A stretch of DNA of 15,716 nt from positions 1-15,716 of the forward strand of contig JAZQFS010000123.1 in the NCBI GenBank assembly GCA_045539625.1. Reading direction: 5' to 3'. The notes under the pieces were generated by a model. It was not told where the DNA came from and searched no databases. It saw nothing but the letters and a program-made list of their open reading frames with translations. Shown here one piece after another: positions 7,696-15,470 of the stretch; position 1 is the stretch's first letter; every line of letters starts with the position of its first letter. A program made the position numbers and the translations under genes. This DNA comes from UMGS1387 sp045539625 (GTDB lineage: Bacteria; Bacillota; Clostridia; Oscillospirales; CAG-382).

Positions 7696-8445
7696 ATGCA
7701 GTTTGAAAAATTCACAGCAGGAGACAAAAGCTCTCCCGCTTACAAAGCGATATCCGAAATGATGCGTGATTTTGACACCGACAAAGCCTATGCCGATATG
7801 ATAAGGCTTCGTGTAAGCGGAAAAATACAGGACAAAGCAAATGACATATACTACGTTGCACACGATAACGGCAAGGCTCTCTCCCGTCACTGGTGCGGCT
7901 GGGGAAAGCACAAGGACGCCATCGGCAACTGGGGAAATTTTTACACAGATGAAGCGTGCAGAGGTCAGGGCATCGGCGGAAAGCTTCTTAATATGTGGTT
8001 TGAGGATTTTAAGACAGGAGCAGACCTTCCCCTTTGCTTCTGCTGCAGTGCAAGCAAAGAGCTTACCAAGGTTTACAGCCGTTTCGGCTTTGTACCTGCT
8101 CTTGACGGTGCCGACTGCGGTCCTTTGTATCTTCCCGTAGGTAACAGTCCCGAAACCTTCAGGGAATTTGCCGACAATTATTACAAGCCCTCCGATGTTA
8201 TCATTCACAAGCCTGTAGATGTTGGATACAGACATGAAATTGACTGTCTTTTAAGATTTTACTTTTACAACAACAATCTGAATTTCGGCTTCGGTGAAAT
8301 GGATTACCTTGAAAAAGGTTACCTGTACTGCCCCGACAAAACAGGTATGCTGTTCTCTGTGGACGGTCACTGTGTGGGCTGGAGCTTTGACGGCAAAATA
8401 CAGGTGCATCCCATGTACGAAAAATCACAAATAATCAAGGAGTGA
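7696..8445 (+). CDS. GNAT-family N-acetyltransferase, possibly amino-sugar directed
   Basis: The 249-residue product carries a GNAT acetyl-CoA loop, CRGQGIGGKLL, near 88-98, followed by the Y-x-R-F-GF strand (127-132) usual in motif B. It is longer than a single GNAT domain; residues about 145-249 may be a second, degenerate GNAT-like half. It lies between murQ and a glycosidase with a 10-base and a 5-base gap, and AAGG at 7684-7687 fits ATG 7696. Clostridia are known to have a GNAT (GlmA) that re-acetylates glucosamine and glucosaminides from de-N-acetylated wall material. That role would fit this operon, but is inferred from context and not from a recognised GlmA signature. No membrane segment or signal peptide is seen. 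Confidence 0.75.
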   Translation: MQFEKFTAGDKSSPAYKAISEMMRDFDTDKAYADMIRLRVSGKIQDKANDIYYVAHDNGKALSRHWCGWGKHKDAIGNWGNFYTDEACRGQGIGGKLLNMWFEDFKTGADLPLCFCCSASKELTKVYSRFGFVPALDGADCGPLYLPVGNSPETFREFADNYYKPSDVIIHKPVDVGYRHEIDCLLRFYFYNNNLNFGFGEMDYLEKGYLYCPDKTGMLFSVDGHCVGWSFDGKIQVHPMYEKSQIIKE

Positions 8446-8450
8446 TACAA

Positions 8451-10121
8451 ATGATTTACTCTTCTGTTGAGACAAAAAACGGCATTCCCTATCTTACCGT
8501 AAACGGAAAGGAAATTACCGCAAACGCTTATATTACATATTTTACCGAAAAGGCAAGATACGGTGATTTTGCCAAAGCAGGCTACAAGCTTTTTTCCGTG
8601 CCGCTTTTCTTTTCATCACAGACAATAAACGAAAGCTCAAATATTCCTCCATTTGCACCGGGCATCTTTGACAACAAGGAAAACCCCGACTACTCAATTA
8701 TAGACAAGGCAATAGAGCAGATTTTAGAGGCTTGTCCCGATGCCTATATTTTCCCGAGAGTAAATATGTCCCTTCCGGTATGGTGGGAAGAAGAAAATCC
8801 CGATGAGCTTAACGATATCGGCAAGTTCACCCCCGAAAAGAGACGTGCCTGCTTTTCCTCCGACAAGTGGGCACAAGAGACACAGCGTCTTTTGGGTTTA
8901 TTTATCGACCACGTTGAGAATTCACACTACCGTGACAGCATCTGCGGTTATCAGCTTGCGGGAGGAAACACGGAAGAGTGGTTTTCCTTTGATTTTGAAG
9001 GCTCAATCGGGCTTCGTTCAAGAGAGAAATTTCAAGAATATATAAAGGAAACAGGCTGTGAGGACAGTGAGGAAAACTACTACAAGTATCTTTCTTACAT
9101 TGTTGCAAAAAGGATATGCGACCTTTCGGCGTTTGCCAAGGAAAAAACAGGTCACAGGCTTGTAATCGGTGCTTTTTACGGCTATAATTTGGAGCGTCCG
9201 GACAGAGAATCCTGTCACAATGCAACTCTCACGGTGCTTGAATGTCCCGACGTCGACTTTATCTGTTCCCCCATTTCCTACAGCAACGAAAGACGTGGCG
9301 GTATCGACCACCCCTGTATGTTGGCAATTGATTCATTGAAAAAACACGGCAAGCTGTACTTTGTGGAAAACGATTCACGCACCCATCTTACAAAGCCCCT
9401 TATGGAGCATCCTCACTTTTACCGTCCCGTATTTATGGCACGTGACAAGCAGTTATCCATAGAAAACATAAAGCTTCACTATGCAAGAGCACTTATTCAC
9501 GCACACGCTCTGTGGTGGTTTGATATGGGCGGCGGCTGGTACAACGATGACTGCTATATGGATATGTTCCGCCAATTTCTGAAAATCACAAAGCAATCAC
9601 ACACAAAGGATATGACAAGCGTAAGCGAGGTTGCGGTAATTATTGATCCTGATATGTTAAACGCCATACATATGGGTGACAAAAGCTGCAATGTAATCTA
9701 CTCCGTACGCCGTCAGCTGGGACTTATGGGTACTCCCTACGACACCTATCTTGTAAGCGATTTTGAAGATATCAAGGACAAGTACAAGGCATTTATCCTT
9801 CTTTGTCCCGTTATGACTTCTGTTGTCAAAAGCATCCTTGAAAACAACAGCAACACCCTTGCAATAAACTGTGACAATGCAAACATAACCCCCTCGGAGC
9901 TGAGAAGCTTCTGCAAAAATGCCGATATACACATCTACAGCGAAAAGGACGCCGTTATATTCGCCAACAGCAGCTATCTGTTCCTGCACACGGCAAGTGA
10001 AGGAGTATTCAGCATCAATATGCCCAAGGGCAAGCAGTTAAAGCAGATTTTCGGCGAAAAAGTGAATTTGGAAATCGGAGTTTTACCTGAAAACACGGGA
10101 TTTTTATTTGAAATTGTGTAA
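8451..10121 (+). CDS. Cytoplasmic clan GH-A glycosidase, GH42-like architecture
   Basis: The 556-residue product has a (beta/alpha)8-type N-terminal domain (about 20-380). NTEEW at 173-177 offers a candidate acid/base Glu, and YFVEND at 303-308 a candidate nucleophile Glu306, the strand 4 and strand 7 arrangement of clan GH-A. From about 390 to 490 the sequence (VSEVAVIIDP, then a YDTYLVSDFED segment and a hydrophobic strand) resembles the Rossmann-like trimerisation domain of GH42 beta-galactosidases; a small beta domain ends the protein. There is no signal peptide, so it acts on imported sugar. AAGGAG at 8437-8442 fits ATG 8451, 5 bases after the GNAT stop. Placement behind kinase and MurQ suggests an amino-sugar or muropeptide glycoside substrate. 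The family assignment is moderate and the substrate unknown. Confidence 0.72.
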   Translation: MIYSSVETKNGIPYLTVNGKEITANAYITYFTEKARYGDFAKAGYKLFSVPLFFSSQTINESSNIPPFAPGIFDNKENPDYSIIDKAIEQILEACPDAYIFPRVNMSLPVWWEEENPDELNDIGKFTPEKRRACFSSDKWAQETQRLLGLFIDHVENSHYRDSICGYQLAGGNTEEWFSFDFEGSIGLRSREKFQEYIKETGCEDSEENYYKYLSYIVAKRICDLSAFAKEKTGHRLVIGAFYGYNLERPDRESCHNATLTVLECPDVDFICSPISYSNERRGGIDHPCMLAIDSLKKHGKLYFVENDSRTHLTKPLMEHPHFYRPVFMARDKQLSIENIKLHYARALIHAHALWWFDMGGGWYNDDCYMDMFRQFLKITKQSHTKDMTSVSEVAVIIDPDMLNAIHMGDKSCNVIYSVRRQLGLMGTPYDTYLVSDFEDIKDKYKAFILLCPVMTSVVKSILENNSNTLAINCDNANITPSELRSFCKNADIHIYSEKDAVIFANSSYLFLHTASEGVFSINMPKGKQLKQIFGEKVNLEIGVLPENTGFLFEIV

Positions 10122-10127
10122 AAACAC

Positions 10128-10156
10128 TTGTTAACTTGTAAAAACTGTGCTATAAT
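10128..10156 (+). promoter_or_regulatory. Promoter of nadE
   Basis: TTGTTA (10128-10133) and a perfect TATAAT (10151-10156), 17 bases apart, lie immediately after the glycosidase stop at 10121. This suggests nadE is transcribed independently, although read-through from the operon remains possible because no terminator is visible in the gap. Confidence 0.7.
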
Positions 10157-10188
10157 TTTATAGTAAAATTTTGACGGCGGTGGTAAAA

Positions 10189-10920
10189 ATGTTCAATGCA
10201 GAAAAAATAAAAAATGACTGTGTACAGTGGATTCGTGATTTCTTTGAAAAAAACGGAAAAGACTGCAATGCGGTTGTGGGAATATCGGGCGGAAAGGACA
10301 GCTCGGTTGCGGCTTCTCTTTGTGTCGAGGCTCTTGGACGTGACAAAGTAATCGGCGTGCTTATGCCGCAGGGACAGCAGCATGACATCGATATGGCATA
10401 TTTACTGGTAAATCATCTTGGAATCAAGCACTATGAGGTCAACATCAAAAATACCGTTGACTCAATTCTTAAGGCAATGCCAAAGGAGCTTGAATTATCC
10501 ACTCTTACAAAAACAAATCTTCCTCCCAGAATCCGTATGTCCACTCTTTATGCCGTAAGCCAGTCGGTAAACGGCAGAGTCTGCAACACCTGCAATCTTT
10601 CGGAAGACTGGGTTGGATATTCCACCCGCTACGGCGATTCGGTGGGCGACTTTTCACCAATGTCCCATCTTACCGTAACGGAGGTTAAGGAAATAGGCAG
10701 AGTGCTTGGTCTTCCCGATGTTCTTGTTGACAAAACTCCCATAGACGGTCTTTGCGGCAAGAGCGACGAAGAAAATCTCGGTTTTACTTATGCCGAGCTT
10801 GACGTTTACATAAGAACGGGCAAAATCGAAAATGCCCAAACAAAAGAGCTTATTGACAGAAAGCACAAAGCCAATCTCTTTAAGCTTGAGCTTATGCCGT
10901 CATTTAAGCCTGAATTATAA
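10189..10920 (+). CDS. nadE: NH3-dependent NAD+ synthetase
   Basis: NadE amidates deamido-NAD (NaAD) to NAD+ with ATP and ammonia, the last step of NAD synthesis and salvage. The 243-residue product is the short, glutaminase-free type. It has the PP-loop SGGKDSS at 33-39, the N-L-S-E...GYSTRYGDSVGDFSP block (137-157) that binds NaAD and shapes the dimer active site, and KTPIDGLCGKSDEENLGF (182-199) near the C-terminus. ATG 10189 is chosen: it follows a GGCGGTGG purine-rich site and the promoter at 10128-10156. The upstream TTG at 10171 would leave no room for a ribosome site. The gene has no evident link to the sugar genes around it. Confidence 0.92.
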   Translation: MFNAEKIKNDCVQWIRDFFEKNGKDCNAVVGISGGKDSSVAASLCVEALGRDKVIGVLMPQGQQHDIDMAYLLVNHLGIKHYEVNIKNTVDSILKAMPKELELSTLTKTNLPPRIRMSTLYAVSQSVNGRVCNTCNLSEDWVGYSTRYGDSVGDFSPMSHLTVTEVKEIGRVLGLPDVLVDKTPIDGLCGKSDEENLGFTYAELDVYIRTGKIENAQTKELIDRKHKANLFKLELMPSFKPEL

Positions 10921-10935
10921 AACAACACAAACAAA

Positions 10936-10970
10936 GGTCTGTAGTAAAACGATTGTTACAGACCAATTTT
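10936..10970 (+). terminator. Terminator after nadE
   Basis: The stem GGTCTGTA (10936-10943) with TACAGACC (10957-10964), extendable inward by GU and AU pairs, is followed by AATTTTTG. It lies 15 bases after the nadE stop. A converging minus-strand gene ends at 11062, so it may serve both sides. Confidence 0.8.
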
Positions 10971-11027
10971 TGTGCATAATCCAATTTTTTTCGCAGCCGT
11001 CGATGCCAACATCAACCTGCCATTTTA

Positions 11028-11047
11028 TGCAAAATGCGGCTTTTGCA
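11028..11047 (-). terminator. Hairpin after the GH110-like gene
   Basis: TGCAAAA (11028-11034) pairs perfectly with TTTTGCA (11041-11047) around a 6-base loop, 14 bases beyond the stop codon at 11062. The run of U after it on the minus strand is poor, so it is a weak or assisted terminator. Confidence 0.4.
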
Positions 11048-11061
11048 CAATTTCTTTTTAT

Positions 11062-12732
11062 TTACGCCTTCAGCTTGACGTTTTCACAGCCTTCAAATAC
11101 AAAGGCTTCGTTATTTGCCGTGTCAAGCTTTTCTCCGCTGTCGGTGACGTTACCGTAAATCTCAACATTTTCCGCCGCCCTCATAAACACAAGCTTTTTT
11201 GTATCCTTACGGAAGGTGTTTCCGTATATTTTTATGTTGTGGTGATAGGGAGATCTGATTTCGGTAAGATGCACGGGATTTATTCGGATAACGTAATTCT
11301 GCTTTGTATAGCTGCAATTTACAAAGTCATTGTTTCTGACAGTAAGGTCGGTTACGGCACTTCCTTCAAGATAAGCTTTACACGCTCCGTTCACGTCAAT
11401 TCCCACGCCCGTATTGTAAAGGGTGTTATTTTCAACAACCGTCTTTCCTCCGCAGTGAACAAGAAATCCTCTGCCCCTGTTATTGCCCACGGTACAATCC
11501 GCAACATAAACCTCGGGCTTTGCATCAACAGACTCCAGAATACAGCCATCGGGAATTTCCGATATATCTTCCTCAAAGGAAACCGTCAGGTGATAGTCCC
11601 CCGCATACTCGCTGTTTTTCACCGTAAGCTCACATACATTTTCAAAGCTTTCGGGGTGAAGCACGGCTATTTTTTCTCCCTTTGTATAAAGGTTTATTGC
11701 CTTCTTTGCGAGGTATGTAAAGTGAAGAAGAAGGGTATTGTTATCTATTTTCGATTTTACCACCGACAAAAGAGAATGGATATTCAGGCAGTCGTCCATA
11801 AGGTTTTCAACTCTGCAGTTACGGATATCGATTTTTCCCTTGGTATTTACGCAATGGAACATATCCGCAACAACGGCAAGAAGTCTGTCGGAGTCGGGTT
11901 TGAGCACGGAATTCACATTTCTTACCGTCATATTTTCACCGCAAAGATTGATGGTTCCGAAGGAAAGAGAGGTATACATATCTATGTTTTCAAGTGTTAC
12001 GTTTTTGCATTTGAAAAGGTGGATATTATTATTTCTTCTTTCGTGAATCGTTCCGATAATGCAGTTTCCTACGGTATGCTTAACGGATTTTTCCTTAAAG
12101 GTAAATCTCATTGTGCCGTCTGTCAGAACCTCGGTATCCACGCACACCGACATAAAGGAGTATACGGGGTGAGGCTTATTGAGACAGAGAAAATAATCGG
12201 GCGAGGTCGGTGCAGGTTTACGCAAAACAGGATCAAATTCATTGAGAAGAAAGCTGTCGCTTGTAAAATACTCTTTTCCGTCACGGCTTCTGAAAACAAG
12301 AGTTTTCTGCATTTCATCGTATGTAACCTCAAGTCCCTGAGATTTAAAGTCAACCTCAATGCACTTATCGTCTGCAAAGGTGATTTTTCCCTGAATCAGA
12401 CAGGGCGTTTTATAGTCAATAATGAAATTTTTAAGCGTAACATTTTCACAGTTTTCAAGACCGAAGCCCGAAACATTGCCGTCAAAAAGAAGTGTTGCTC
12501 CTTCCCCGTCAATTGTGATGTTTTTCTTGTTTTTTATATTTACGGCATAATACTTTTTTTCGTTACTGTACCGTGGCAGATAAAAAAACTCAGGCTCTGC
12601 AAAGCTGTTGTCAATTTCAAGAACGCCTCCCCCGAGGCAAAGCGTATCACCGTCGCAAAGCTTTTTCACCGCCGTCGACAGGGCAAGTGATGTATTATCA
12701 AGATAAGTATAATCCTTAACCGAGTAAACCAT
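11062..12732 (-). CDS. Right-handed beta-helix glycosidase, GH110-like (putative alpha-galactosidase)
   Basis: The 556-residue product has repeated short beta-helix coils (ENVTLKNFIIDY, ENMTVRNVNSV, TDLTVRNNDF, HNIKIYGNTF). Its central blocks resemble GH110, which includes enzymes removing alpha-1,3-linked galactose such as the blood-group B cap: ADMFHC at 289-294, an acidic MDDCLNIH at 312-319, and NNRGRGFLVHCGGKTVVENN at 417-436. Asp290, Asp313 and Asp314 are candidate catalytic residues. No signal peptide is seen (the N-terminus is MVYSVKDYTYLDN), unlike many exported homologues, suggesting a cytoplasmic enzyme. ATG 12732 is preferred over TTG 12750, because AAGGAG at 12740-12745 is spaced 7 bases from it. 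The gene follows an AraC regulator 97 bases upstream and has its own promoter. A more general pectate-lyase-like fold with another substrate is the alternative. Confidence 0.72.
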   Translation of the reverse strand: MVYSVKDYTYLDNTSLALSTAVKKLCDGDTLCLGGGVLEIDNSFAEPEFFYLPRYSNEKKYYAVNIKNKKNITIDGEGATLLFDGNVSGFGLENCENVTLKNFIIDYKTPCLIQGKITFADDKCIEVDFKSQGLEVTYDEMQKTLVFRSRDGKEYFTSDSFLLNEFDPVLRKPAPTSPDYFLCLNKPHPVYSFMSVCVDTEVLTDGTMRFTFKEKSVKHTVGNCIIGTIHERRNNNIHLFKCKNVTLENIDMYTSLSFGTINLCGENMTVRNVNSVLKPDSDRLLAVVADMFHCVNTKGKIDIRNCRVENLMDDCLNIHSLLSVVKSKIDNNTLLLHFTYLAKKAINLYTKGEKIAVLHPESFENVCELTVKNSEYAGDYHLTVSFEEDISEIPDGCILESVDAKPEVYVADCTVGNNRGRGFLVHCGGKTVVENNTLYNTGVGIDVNGACKAYLEGSAVTDLTVRNNDFVNCSYTKQNYVIRINPVHLTEIRSPYHHNIKIYGNTFRKDTKKLVFMRAAENVEIYGNVTDSGEKLDTANNEAFVFEGCENVKLKA

Positions 12733-12761
12733 AAAAACGCTCCTTTTCAATACTTCAACTC

Positions 12762-12790
12762 ATTTTACCACAAAAGGTTTTGCTTTACAA
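12762..12790 (-). promoter_or_regulatory. Promoter of the GH110-like gene
   Basis: On the minus strand, TTGTAA (12785-12790) and TAAAAT (12762-12767) are separated by 17 bases, between the AraC stop and the glycosidase start. It would let the enzyme gene be expressed separately from its regulator and is a likely AraC target. Confidence 0.55.
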
Positions 12791-12795
12791 TACCA

Positions 12796-12813
12796 AAAAA
12801 CAGCGGTGTTTTT
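12796..12813. terminator. A/U-rich hairpin between the AraC and GH110-like genes
   Basis: AAAAACA (12796-12802) and TGTTTTT (12807-12813) flank a GCGG loop. The stem is followed by a T-rich stretch on either strand. It could attenuate read-through from the AraC gene into the glycosidase, but the stem is weak. Confidence 0.35.
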
Positions 12814-12829
12814 GTGCTTTTTTTAACCT

Positions 12830-13669
12830 TTACCACTCGTTGGAAAGTGCTTTTCCGCCGCTTTCCTTATACCTTGAGGGCACGCAGCCGCACACACGTT
12901 TGAAGCTTTGTGAAAAATAGCTGAGTGAGGAAAAGCCCAGGCTTTCGGCAACCTCCATCGCCGTCATACCCTCATCAAGCATTTCCTTTGCACGTGTCAT
13001 ACGAAGGTATGTAAAATGGTGCATTAAGCCGTGTCCCGTGTATTTTGCAAAGGTACTTTTGAGCACTGTGGGGCACGAGCCCACCTGTCTTGATATTTCG
13101 CCGAGGCTTATGCTTCTGTCAAGGTTTTTCTTCATATAGTTTACGGCTTTATTATAAAGCACAGCACCTCTGTCATCGGCGTTTACTTTGCCGTCTGTGC
13201 TGTCGGTAATAATGTTGAACAGCATTACCTCTGCAAGCTTTGCAAGTGTACAGTCGGCTTTGGCATTATCAATTTTGATACCGTGTTTATTACCTTTTTC
13301 TCCCTTTCCTGCGGTATATATTTCGCAATAGTGCTTTATCAGCTTTACAAGCTCTATTTCGGGAGAATCAAGCTGTTTTACCCTTGCTTTGCCTGTTGGC
13401 ACAGCTCCCTCAAGCTCCATCTGAAGCACCATATAATCGGCATTGTCGGTAATCTCTCGATGAAAAACATCAGGCTCTATCACCATTACGTCGCAGGGTG
13501 TCAGCTTTACAACGCTGTCATCGCTTGTTACCTCAAGGCTTCCCTGAAAAACAAACTTAAACTCCCAAGACTTGTGCCTGTGTCCGCCAAAATCATATTT
13601 ACTGTCTGTAATAACACGTGTATAGCTCATAGGCGACATTACTTTTATATTCTGAACCTGATTTTGCAA
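12830..13669 (-). CDS. AraC/XylS-family transcriptional regulator with cupin sensor
   Basis: The 279-residue product has an N-terminal cupin-like domain (about 18-88; GGHRHKSWEFKFVFQGS and the DVMVIEPDVFHRE strand are typical sugar-binding AraC folds). The C-terminal double HTH spans about 172-268, with SISLGEISRQVGSCPTVLKS as the first helix pair and VAESLGFSSLSYFSQSFKR as the second, the canonical AraC signature. The start is most likely TTG 13669, preceded by AAAGGA at 13679-13684 with 9 bases spacing; ATG 13639 is an alternative that would drop 10 residues without an obvious ribosome site. It sits upstream of the GH110-like gene on the same strand and divergent from the GH31 gene, so it probably controls both in response to a sugar. 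Confidence 0.9.
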   Translation of the reverse strand: MQNQVQNIKVMSPMSYTRVITDSKYDFGGHRHKSWEFKFVFQGSLEVTSDDSVVKLTPCDVMVIEPDVFHREITDNADYMVLQMELEGAVPTGKARVKQLDSPEIELVKLIKHYCEIYTAGKGEKGNKHGIKIDNAKADCTLAKLAEVMLFNIITDSTDGKVNADDRGAVLYNKAVNYMKKNLDRSISLGEISRQVGSCPTVLKSTFAKYTGHGLMHHFTYLRMTRAKEMLDEGMTAMEVAESLGFSSLSYFSQSFKRVCGCVPSRYKESGGKALSNEW

Positions 13670-13711
13670 ACCATCACGTCCTTTTTCTAAAATTTAACGT
13701 CCGAATTTCTC

Positions 13712-13740
13712 TTTACACTTCAGCTATTATACAGTATAAT
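13712..13740 (+). promoter_or_regulatory. Promoter of the GH31 gene
   Basis: TTTACA (13712-13717) and a perfect TATAAT (13735-13740) are 17 bases apart, giving a start near 13747 and a leader of about 37 nt before the GH31 ATG. Confidence 0.72.
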
Positions 13741-13761
13741 ATAGGCGTAAATAAATGTCAA
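13733..13761 (-). promoter_or_regulatory. Promoter of the AraC gene
   Basis: On the minus strand, a perfect TTGACA (13756-13761) and TATACT (13733-13738) have a 17-base spacer. Its -10 box overlaps the -10 box of the opposing plus-strand promoter. Confidence 0.7.
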
Positions 13762-13783
13762 CAACATTTTTGAGGTGATTTTT

Positions 13784-15349
13784 ATGATTTACAAATTTAA
13801 GTTTTTGGACGGTGAAGTTTTTATAGGCGGTACTGTTTCAAACGGTGCCGAGATGCCTTATACCGCAAAAACCGTAAAGGAGTTTGACTTTACCCGCATG
13901 ACCTTAAACCAGACAATGCCTCTTTATGTATCAAACAAAGGCAGATACATCTGGAGTGACAATCCCTTTAAGGTAAAATTTGTGGGTGACGGCACAATTG
14001 AGATGGACGGCAAGGATATTGTGCTTGCAGAGGCAGGCAAGACCTTGAAGGAAGCTTATATGCACGCAATGAAAAACCACTTTCCCTTTGACGGCAGAGA
14101 ACTGCCTGAGATTTTCTTTAAAACGGCACAGTACAACAGCTGGATGGAATTTACGTATGATCCCACACAGGAAGGAATACTTGATTACGCAAGAAACATT
14201 GTAAAGTACGGCTTCGAGCCGGGTATTCTCATTATTGACGAGGGCTGGCACGGAAGATACGGCAACTGGGAGTTTGACAAAGCAAAGTTTCCGAATCCCA
14301 AGCAAATGATGGACGAGCTTCACGAGCTTGGTTTTATTGTTCTTTTATGGGTTACTCCCCTTGTTTGTCCCGACGGCAAATTCTTTGTAACGCAAGTAAG
14401 ATCCGACCTTAATCCCGACGGTACTGCACATGAAGTATTTCTGCGTAACGCAAAAGGACAGCCTGCCATTGTCAACTGGTGGAACGGCTTAAGTGCCATT
14501 CTTGATTTCAGAAAAGAGGTTGACTGCAATTTCCTTGACAGACAGCTTCAGCATCTTATGAAGGATTACGGCGTTGACGGCTTCAAGTTTGACGGCGGTA
14601 CGGTACATATGTATCACGGCGAAAACGTCATCAACGGCCCTGTTCGTGAAGATCATGATCCTTATGCTATGAACAAAGCATGGAACGAATTCGGCAGACG
14701 TTACAAGTACCACGAATACAAGGACACCTACAAAGGCGGCGGAAGCAACTGTATACAGCGTCTTCTTGACAGACGTCACAGATGGACGATTGACGGTATA
14801 AACACGCTTATTCCCTGTACTATCGCACAAGGTCTTATAGGTCACCCCTTCACCTGTCCCGACATGATTGGCGGCGGCGAATGGAGCTTTTTTGAAAGAG
14901 TGGGAGAAGAACACGTTTTCTCACAAGAGCTTTTTGTAAGAATGGCGCAGGTAAGTGCACTTTGTCCCATGATGCAGTTTTCGTGGGCACCCTGGAGACT
15001 GCTTTCGGAGGAAAACTTAGGCTACGTACTTGATGCGGCAAAGCTTCACAAAAAGTTCTCGGACGAAATAATACGTCTTGTAAAGATAAGCGAAAAGAGC
15101 GGCGAGCCAATCGTCCGCAGTCTTGAGTACAACGATCCGGGCAAGGGATACGAAATGATTATTGACCAGTTTATGCTGGGCGAGGACATTCTTGTGTGTC
15201 CTGTAATCACACCTGACACCTTCAGCAAAAGCTGTGCTTTCCCAAAAGGAACATGGCTTGACGAGGACGGCAACGAATACGAAGGAGGTCAGTATCACGT
15301 CATCGATACGCCTCTTTCAAAGCTGAGATACTTTGTGAGAAAGAAGTAA
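13784..15349 (+). CDS. GH31-family alpha-glycosidase, compact form
   Basis: The 521-residue product carries the GH31 barrel. LIIDEGWHGRYGNWEFD lies near 149-165, the nucleophile block DGFKFDGG places Asp270 as nucleophile, RWTIDG places Asp337 as candidate acid/base, and CPDMIGGGEW near 357-366 is the substrate-pocket segment. Members cleave alpha-glucosides, alpha-xylosides, alpha-galactosides or alpha-GalNAc; the DGFKFDGG and PDMIGGGEW variants are more like the alpha-galactosidase/alpha-GalNAcase-type branches than classic alpha-glucosidases, but this is a judgement from memory. The N-terminal beta-sandwich is only about 100 residues and the C-terminal domains are short, so the protein is smaller than the usual 650-800. 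There is no signal peptide. ATG 13784 has GAGGTG at 13772-13777 in front; the GTG at 13775 is part of that site. Confidence 0.87.
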   Translation: MIYKFKFLDGEVFIGGTVSNGAEMPYTAKTVKEFDFTRMTLNQTMPLYVSNKGRYIWSDNPFKVKFVGDGTIEMDGKDIVLAEAGKTLKEAYMHAMKNHFPFDGRELPEIFFKTAQYNSWMEFTYDPTQEGILDYARNIVKYGFEPGILIIDEGWHGRYGNWEFDKAKFPNPKQMMDELHELGFIVLLWVTPLVCPDGKFFVTQVRSDLNPDGTAHEVFLRNAKGQPAIVNWWNGLSAILDFRKEVDCNFLDRQLQHLMKDYGVDGFKFDGGTVHMYHGENVINGPVREDHDPYAMNKAWNEFGRRYKYHEYKDTYKGGGSNCIQRLLDRRHRWTIDGINTLIPCTIAQGLIGHPFTCPDMIGGGEWSFFERVGEEHVFSQELFVRMAQVSALCPMMQFSWAPWRLLSEENLGYVLDAAKLHKKFSDEIIRLVKISEKSGEPIVRSLEYNDPGKGYEMIIDQFMLGEDILVCPVITPDTFSKSCAFPKGTWLDEDGNEYEGGQYHVIDTPLSKLRYFVRKK

Positions 15350-15362
15350 GCTTTATATTTAT

Positions 15363-15405
15363 AAAAACTGTCTTTATGTAATGTAAAGGCAGTTTTTCCT
15401 TTTAT
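15363..15405 (+). terminator. Strong rho-independent terminator after GH31
   Basis: A 14-bp stem with one GU pair (15363-15376 with 15384-15397) is followed by CCTTTT. The 3' arm itself ends in TTTTT. It lies 13 bases past the GH31 stop. Confidence 0.85.
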
Positions 15406-15470
15406 ATCTTACATTTTGATTACGGTGAGTTATACTATCAAGTGCAACAGTAAACAAAAAAAGGAAAGCC

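Noticed and set aside
7606..8235. A 209-codon minus-strand frame across the murQ end and GNAT gene
   Set aside because: It is antisense to two well-supported genes, with no motif or promoter of its own.
10972..12690. A 572-codon open frame on the plus strand
   Set aside because: It lies opposite the GH110-like gene, which has recognisable motifs, a ribosome site and a promoter. The plus-strand translation is cysteine- and valine-rich with no family likeness, as expected of an antisense shadow.
13645..13674. A nine-codon frame starting at ATG 13674 overlapping the AraC start
   Set aside because: It shares the AraC ribosome site and could be a leader peptide, but nothing else supports it; TTG 13669 explains the site equally well.
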